A program made the position numbers and the translations under genes. From positions 79,043,235 to 79,107,234 of the forward strand of contig OY829326.1 of NCBI GenBank assembly GCA_963691655.1: 64,000 bases of DNA, read 5' to 3'. The notes under the pieces are model-generated. The model was given only the letters and a program-made list of their open reading frames with translations. It was not told the origin of the DNA and made no database searches. This DNA is from Toxonevra muliebris (Eukaryota > Arthropoda > Insecta > Diptera > Pallopteridae). Of the stretch, positions 58,731 to 64,000 are shown one piece after another (the stretch's first letter is position 1; every line of letters begins with the position of its first letter).

Positions 58731-59376
58731 AAAAGGGGCTTAAGACCTCATTTTCAAGAGGAAGGGTAAGAGCTGGAGGAAAAGTGTGTAGAGAAATATT
58801 GTTTATGCTCAACAACTTTGCTTCAGAGAACAAATTTGCATCTGTTAAAATAAAGAATTTTCTTAAGACCCCATTTTTCCGACTTCAGATCCATATTGTG
58901 GAAGAACTAGATGTAATGGAGTACGAAGTCGTGTTCATTGACTTAAAATTACTATAGAACTTTTGGAAAATCTCGCGCATAAAATTTATTTTGCTCTGTG
59001 TTATCATTATTTGTACAATAATTTGAAACATGAAAATAACTGATATAATAATAAAAAGGGGCTTAAGACCTCATTTTCAGGAGGAAGGGTAAGAGCTGGA
59101 GGAAAAGTGTGTATAGAAATATTGTTTATGCTCAACAACTTTGCTTCAGAGATCAAATTTGCATCTGTTAAAATAAAGAATTTTCTTAAGACCCCATTTT
59201 TCCGACTTCAGATCCATATTGTGGAAGAACTAGATGTAATGGAGTACGAAGTCGTGTTCATTGACCTAAAATTACTATAGAACTTTTGGAAAATCTCGCG
59301 CATAAAATTTATTTTGCTCTGTGTTATCATTATTTGTACAATAATTTGAAACATGAAAATAACTGATATAATAATA
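58731..59376 (+). repeat. 323-bp tandem duplication, two units
   Basis: Unit 1 is 58731-59053 and unit 2 is 59054-59376. Both run from AAAAGGGGCTTAAGACCTCA to an ...ATAACTGATATAATAATAA end. I count about four to five differences (for example CAAGAGG/CAGGAGG, GTAGAG/GTATAG, GAACAA/GATCAA, GACTTA/GACCTA), so identity is near 98.5%. A recent event, or an assembly artefact. Confidence 0.95.
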
Positions 59377-59884
59377 ATATTAAAAAGTATTAGTTTATGT
59401 GCAATTTCTTTTAAAGAAATAATGTGAAATCCTAATTTGGGTAAATTTGACAAATAATTTATATTGGAGGCTAGAATTTTAATTTATATATATATTTTTT
59501 GTTTAAAAGTATTATTAACTAAACGTTTAAAATTAGTAACTTCATTTTTCTCCACCGATTTTATAAAATGCTTTGACATTATTTAATTTAATCCAGGTTT
59601 GGTTGAGAGCAGCACTTAATTCGGCAAGAATTAAAACCTCGTAAGTCCACATAAAATATTATTTTTAATAAAGCAGCTACCTCTTAAGTTACTTAAAGTC
59701 AATTTAATACTATATAATATGTTAATATTATTGTATTTTCTATTTAACTGTACTATAAAATACTCTTTTTACTAAAATTAAGAAACAGATGGATACATTT
59801 TTTTAAAGTGGATGAACAATTTAGTTTTTTTTTGTCTCCTGAAAACTCGTCATTTTGTCATTACGAGGTTGAGTCAGAAACCAG

Positions 59885-60850
59885 TCGATATGTCACTTCA
59901 AACTTTGATAAAATTTCTGAATTTATAAATCAACTTGATCCAACCGAAGCTGAATGCATAACTAAGGCGAAAGTGGAGGTTGACAATCCAGGAACAAAAA
60001 ATAATTTAGCATTTATTAAATGCAACTTTTTCTGTTTAGGTAGGGTAGCCTGATTTGATCAGTACATGTCCTGATTTTTTTTTAAATACTGATTTTTTGA
60101 AATTTCGAAATCAGTACGGAAATGTACTGGTTTTTGGATTTGTACTGATTTTTTCAAATTCTTAACCTTAATAGTCTTAAAATCATTTTTGCAGACAGTC
60201 TCACCCTGTTTGTTTTTTTTCTGATTGTTCACAAAATAAAATATGTATGCGTTGCTGCTATCGAGAGCAGAAAAGTCGATTGACGTAAGTTTTCAAATAA
60301 GTGAAAGGAATTTGGTATTAATTGGATTTGATTATTGTCGTCAGCTCTCACAATTCACTAAATATGGAAACTGATACGTAGTCAACATTGTCTACCGACG
60401 AAGGAAAAATGTAAAATGAACACACAAAATCGGACAAAGAGTTTCAGGACCTTTATATCACAATATTACATTGAAATTACTAGTTACTAATAAAAGCATA
60501 AAAACTGTCCTGATTTTCACTTTCCAACGTCAAATGTACTTATTTAGCGGTTCAAAAATCTTTCTACCCTATCTCGGGGGCTTAATTTAAAAATTCAAAT
60601 CGATCGAAGAAAACTTGAAATCAACTTCATAAAGAGCAGAATTTTACGAAAAGTTTAAATACATTGAAAGCAAAAGTAAAGGCTTAGGAATTCTGATTAA
60701 AATTGTAAATATTTTGGAAAGACGGAATTAGAAACGTTTAAATTTGCACCCATTACATCCTGCGATGTAGAACGATCTTTCTATGCCTACAAAAGAGTTT
60801 TAGAGGATTGTCGGCCATCATTTGTGTTTGAAAACTTAAAAAAACTTGTT
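59885..60850 (+). pseudogene. hAT transposase gene, C-terminal half
   Basis: This resumes directly after the insertion: YVTSNFDKISEFINQLDPTE and then ITKAKVEVDNPGTKNNLAFI to about 60035. A probable insertion (60044-60590) follows. The end of the gene is then FKFAPITSCDVERSFYAYKR and SFVFENLKKLV (about 60743-60850), the hAT dimerisation domain, stopping at TAA near 60866. The first part has no stops over 150 bp. Between 60590 and 60740 the frame is broken. The element's termini were not found. Confidence 0.88.
60044..60590. mobile_element. Possible insertion in the hAT C-terminal region
   Basis: The left edge is TAGGGTAGCCTGATTTGATC and the right edge read inwards is TAGGGTAGAAAGATTTTTGA. TAGGGTAG and GATTT are shared, and AAGTACATTTGACG and CAGTACATGTC lie nearby inside. 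It separates two stretches of hAT coding text. Target duplication not found. Confidence 0.45.
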
Positions 60851-61081
60851 TTTTCTCTATTGTAAAAAATTTCTTCAAAACTATACTAAAACTTTTTAAA
60901 GCAAATATTTTTATAAGACCTATATTTATTATTAAAATTTTTTGTATTTTTCGTCCATAAACACATACATATTTCGGTAATTTCTCTTACATATTTTAGT
61001 TAGCCCAAGTCATCATTAAGCCCTTGTTTTCGTAAATACTCCTAAAAGTATGCAGTGTTTTTATTATTTTGATATTTTGTA

Positions 61082-61808
61082 ATAGGCGTATAAATATGAA
61101 ATGCGGATTTTTTGCTTGAAAATAGGCATTCATTCAATTAACAAAATGAATGAACTCAATTTTTCACTTCTTCGTAGGAACTGAAATGCTGTTCCGAAAG
61201 TCCGCTCTGTAGCGGTCGAAACAAGTAGTAGTCGGAAGGGGCCAACTCTAGTAAATACAGCGTAAACAGCGTATACAGATATAACAGCGTATACAGAGTA
61301 AAACGTCCCATTTGATGTTTCCAAATAGTTTTTTAACACGATGTGCAACATGGGGCCGAGCATTGTAATATTGAAAAATTACTTTATTTTGTCCCTGGGC
61401 GTGTCAATGTTCTGCTCAATTTGATCAGTTGTTGTCGGTATCGTTTGTCAGGTTTTAACAGTTTATAGTAGACGGCTTCCATCTTCGAATTTTTTCGGCC
61501 TTTTTTACTGACGTCAAACCATCACTTTTAAATTTTTTGAATCATCGTTCACAAGTTTCTTAGCTTGGACCATGTTCACCAGCCGTTTTCTTCAAATGAA
61601 AGAAGTTATTAAGCTTCCCTGGAAAACTTATTTTTCTGATGCAAAATTCTACATTTTTGAAGCGAAAAAAAATATTTTGTTTGTATATCCTGGATCTTAT
61701 TGGCAAATATCTACTCTACAAAACGCCATATTTTTATCCTCGAAACAAGCCATATATAATAGCTATGCCATCTGTTGGTTAAACCGCACTTCATATTTAT
61801 ATACCTAT
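61082..61808 (-). mobile_element. Internally deleted mariner (mauritiana-like), 727 bp
   Basis: The right end, where the minus-strand gene begins, reads ATAGGTATATAAATATGAAG. The left end is ATAGGCGTATAAATATGAAA. TA lies on both sides (61080-61081 and 61809-61810). Minus-strand text gives GKLNNFFHLKKTAGEHGPS, ETCERRFKKFKSD (HTH region), then YYKLLKP, YRQQLIKL, and YNARPHVAHRVKKLFGNIKW with the second aspartate changed to Y. Then comes a 9-bp repeat expansion, then PLPTTTCFDRYRADFRNS. The linker between HTH and core is deleted and stops are frequent. This is a non-functional relic. Confidence 0.88.
61257..61301 (+). repeat. Five 9-bp units inside the mariner
   Basis: ACAGCGTAA, ACAGCGTAT, ACAGATATA, ACAGCGTAT and ACAGAGTAA run head to tail (45 bp). 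They lie where the transposase has its PHPPYSPD-like block between the second and third aspartates. The unit is three codons long, so the frame is not shifted. Confidence 0.9.
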
Positions 61809-61810
61809 TA

Positions 61811-61893
61811 TGTAATTAAAGTGTCTGTCAAACTATAAATACTTTAAATAAAGTGATGTTGGATGAAGTAGTTGTTAAATTTTTGAAACACCC
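61811..61893 (+). repeat. Possible 3' end of another mariner-like element
   Basis: AAATAAAGTGATG followed by TTTTTGAAACACCCTG resembles the end at about 14510-14535 (TTTTTGAAACATCC) and the GGGTGTTTC ends of some insect Tc1/mariner elements. No other part is visible. Confidence 0.3.
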
Positions 61894-63440
61894 TGTGAAG
61901 TGTAGAGATTCCAACCCGAAAGTGTGCTGTATTTTAATTATAATTTTTTATGTAAATAAAGTAGTGGAGGGGGGAATTAAAATGCCAGTTGCAACAAAAT
62001 AAAAACGATAACATTTTGCACAAATATATCTGCAACATTTTTCTGTATAACTATACATAATTCTTGACTTTATTGAACTCTTACAAATCAAGAAAGAATA
62101 GCAATAACAACAACACCAGTAAGATTTGCCCTCATCATAAAAATTTCAATGCAACATGTGCATAGAAATACAAATACTTACAATTCAAAATAGCAACAAA
62201 ATTGTGCGTATTTACATATCGATACATATTTGCACAAACATCTACATAGTTCTTATGTACACATAAATTTCTTACCAGCACAAAACAAAATACCAATGTC
62301 ATATATCAAGCAGATAGATATTTTTACGCACCTTTGCGGTTGAATCTCTCGTCCGAATGCGGACGAATCACTTCCATGGCACATAAATTTTCCAATGTGC
62401 GACTTTTATCACTTTTGCAATATTTTGTTGTGGTTGCAACCTTTTTTTTTATTATTATTAAGTTTATATATTTTTGTTTGCGTGCGTTTTTCCTGTTGTT
62501 GTGTGGAATTTTATTTGCAATTCGCAACTTTTTGCAACATTGCTGCTATCTATTTACGTGTATTTGTATGTGTGTGTAAGCATATGCAACAGCATCATAG
62601 CAAAATGTGATGTTGCGTTGTATTGTTGTTGTTGTTGCTTTTGGTTGGTATCAATCGCGCCTGTCTTGTTATTAATGTCAAGTGCATTTTAAAGTGTTTG
62701 CAACATTTCCCAATCAAAAACACATAAAACTTATTACTTTGTCTTCTCTCATTTAAATTCAATTCCATGCTGTTGAAAAGCTGAATTGAAATTCTGCTCA
62801 GCTTCAGATTTAGTCTCAACCCAAGATGAAGAGATTCAGATGATGATGATGATGAACTAACCTAACCAATTCAGCATATCATACCTTAATGGTTTTTTTT
62901 CTTTTTATTTAACTTAATATTGCTTTAACTACAAGGGAGAAGAATAAACGCCTAAACCAAATTCCTCTTTATATCTATGTACGAGTACATAGTAAGTAGT
63001 ATTCTATTTAAAAAAAGGAATAAAAATTCAAGGGAACGTCTACGCAAATAGAAAATAGCAAAATCATGCTGTGCATAAGTGACATTAAGCACATCTTGGT
63101 GATGATTCTTGATTATGTGAAAATTATAAATAGAGTTTTAGCTGAGATCTTTGCTTTATTCTTGATAGAAAAATAAAAAGTGTTTTATATTTCTCTCACT
63201 TAATGAAATTTTAATTGTGATTCTTTATGTGCTAACATTTCATGTACTTATGTAAAATAATTTCTCAGCATCAAAGTCTCTTACTATAATCCAAAACCCG
63301 ATATTTTATCCACTTTAAGTATGTGAAATGAAAATTTGGAGTAAAGTTTTCACCACAGAGTAGATGTTGGATTTATTCAACTTTCTCTACATCACCGCAG
63401 CTTCTGTCCTTTTCCACTGTTTTATATACCAACTATTACG
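61894..63440. other. AT-rich DNA with simple repeats
   Basis: GTTGTTGTTGTTGC-type tract at 62622-62640 and (GAT)n at about 62838-62854. Overlapping cysteine- and leucine-rich frames at 62334-62692 only translate TTG/TGT-rich DNA. No gene seen. Confidence 0.5.
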
Positions 63441-63760
63441 ACCTCGTTAGTGAAGTGGGTAGTGCACTAGACTTTCAACTGGGAGTTTCGGGTTCGATTC
63501 CCGTCTTCGTCTGGTGGTTAATTTTCATAAATTTCTTATATTCACTATCAATATGAAGTGTATGAGAATTATAAGATAGTGTGAAAGCACAAATCTTAGT
63601 TGGTTTAGCAAAACCACCAAGCCGATAAAAAATTGTAACACCGCCGTTCGGAATCGGAGTTAAACTGTAAGTCCAACTATGTGGTATCATAATGGGCCGT
63701 TCGGGCCTAAGTGTGTCTCTCGACAGCCACTCCAACCTAACCATGTACCTATTAATAGAC
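63441..63760 (+). mobile_element. tRNA-derived SINE
   Basis: The head has a pol III A box, TAGTGAAGTGG (63448-63458), and a perfect B box, GGTTCGATTCC (63491-63501), at tRNA spacing. It has an anticodon-loop-like CTTTCAA reading TTC, as in Glu tRNA. The acceptor and anticodon stems do not pair properly, so this is not a working tRNA. The body continues through CCGTTCGGAATCGGAGTTAA, a phrase I associate with fly SINE/LINE tails, to about 63760, where GGCAGACGTTGTTCTGCC forms a small hairpin. The 3' boundary is uncertain. Confidence 0.7.
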
Positions 63761-63868
63761 CCGGCAGACGTTGTTCTGCCCTTTCAGCGAATAAGCGCGA
63801 AAATTGAAGTTTATTTGAATGAAGAAAAGAAAGAATTTTTTAAATCTGGTATTGTCAAATAATACTTT

Positions 63869-64000
63869 CATACGAAATCTTAGTACCGTACCATAAATGA
63901 TTCCTTAGATATCCCATAATGAAAATTCAATTTATATGGAAGGTGCCACACCCCTTTGTCAACCCCACCCATATTTTTAATGTAGCATGGTATTGTTAAT
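63869..64000 (+). repeat. Repeat family D, second locus (runs off the window)
   Basis: TTCATACGAAATCTTAG, then ATTCCTTAGATATCCCATAA, then TATGGAAGGTGCCACACCCC match 28688-28800 in the same order and orientation. The copy continues beyond the end of the window. Confidence 0.8.

Larger units (their letters stand above)
57327..59884. mobile_element. 2558-bp inverted-repeat element inside the hAT gene
   Basis: The first 24 bp (57327-57350, CTGGTTTCTGACTCAACC...) and the last 24 bp (59861-59884) are exact reverse complements. TCGA lies on both sides (57323-57326 and 59885-59888), so a 4-bp target duplication fits. Removing the element plus one TCGA restores an open hAT frame, WIEVYRYVTSNFDKI. It contains a nested MITE and a 323-bp tandem duplication. 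AACCTCGTAAGTCCA from the left end recurs at 59636-59650. A 78-codon minus frame (58489-58722, MSDKKTVEKTIILFLEKLFP...) might be coding remains. The superfamily is unknown to me. Confidence 0.88.

Noticed and set aside
62334..62692. Three overlapping plus frames rich in Cys, Leu and Phe
   Set aside because: All three are translations of TTG/TGT-rich simple-sequence DNA. Overlap of three frames shows it is composition.
63441..63512. A functional tRNA-Glu gene
   Set aside because: Pol III boxes are present, but the acceptor and anticodon stems do not pair. It is the head of a SINE.

Overview
The window looks like a stretch of introns and intergenic DNA from a higher dipteran fly. It is very AT-rich and full of (CAA/CAG)n, (TACA)n and (GAT)n microsatellites. 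It carries fly-type mariner, hAT, piggyBac-like and pogo/Tigger-like DNA transposons, several decayed non-LTR retrotransposons and a tRNA-derived SINE. A tephritid-like fly fits, but nothing here proves a genus. There are no rRNA genes, CRISPR arrays, operons or prokaryotic features, and no intact large protein-coding gene. Most long open frames are chance frames in AT-rich DNA or transposon debris.

Host coding sequence is sparse. The best case is a 135-bp exon on the minus strand (34714-34848), open in one frame only, with consensus splice sites on both sides. A second candidate is a set of three short plus-strand exons (19384-19432, 20803-20872, 21244-21283). Their splice phases agree and they would end a small, very basic protein. 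I recognise neither gene. Three more short protein-like frames (11284-11376, 39968-40129, 42562-42714) are listed with low confidence.

Layout. 0-7 kb: an internally deleted irritans-type mariner inside a piggyBac-like MITE, a dispersed repeat split by a hAT-like element, and a second hAT-like element with a perfect 8-bp target duplication. 7-10.1 kb: rearranged fragments of RNase-H-bearing non-LTR elements on both strands. 11.9-13.6 kb: a large inverted repeat. 13.9-14.5 kb: the 3' end of one non-LTR element running into a mariner-like transposase tail. 16.5-18.2 kb: a piggyBac-like MITE, a 17-bp minisatellite and a cluster of AAGTATCG motifs. 18.4-23.7 kb: microsatellite-rich, probably single-copy DNA with the candidate basic-protein exons. 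23.8-31.4 kb: two MITEs, a divergent tandem repeat and a non-LTR fragment. 33.7-34.8 kb: a deleted hAT element lying exactly against the 5' splice site of the minus-strand exon. 35-44 kb: mostly unique, microsatellite-rich sequence and a mariner scrap. 44-47 kb: an endonuclease-reverse transcriptase element split by a 1.2-kb composite insertion. 48.2 kb: a perfect hairpin. 48.9-51.9 kb: two non-LTR fragments around a large inverted repeat whose loop holds a pogo/Tigger-like MITE. 56.4-60.9 kb: a hAT transposase gene broken by a 2.56-kb inverted-repeat element, which itself holds a MITE and a fresh 323-bp tandem duplication. 61.1-61.8 kb: a third mariner. 63.4-64.0 kb: a SINE and another copy of the 28-kb repeat.

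No new multi-gene system is evident. The most interesting items are the transposon at the splice site, the nested hAT locus, the candidate short-exon gene and the perfect hairpin.
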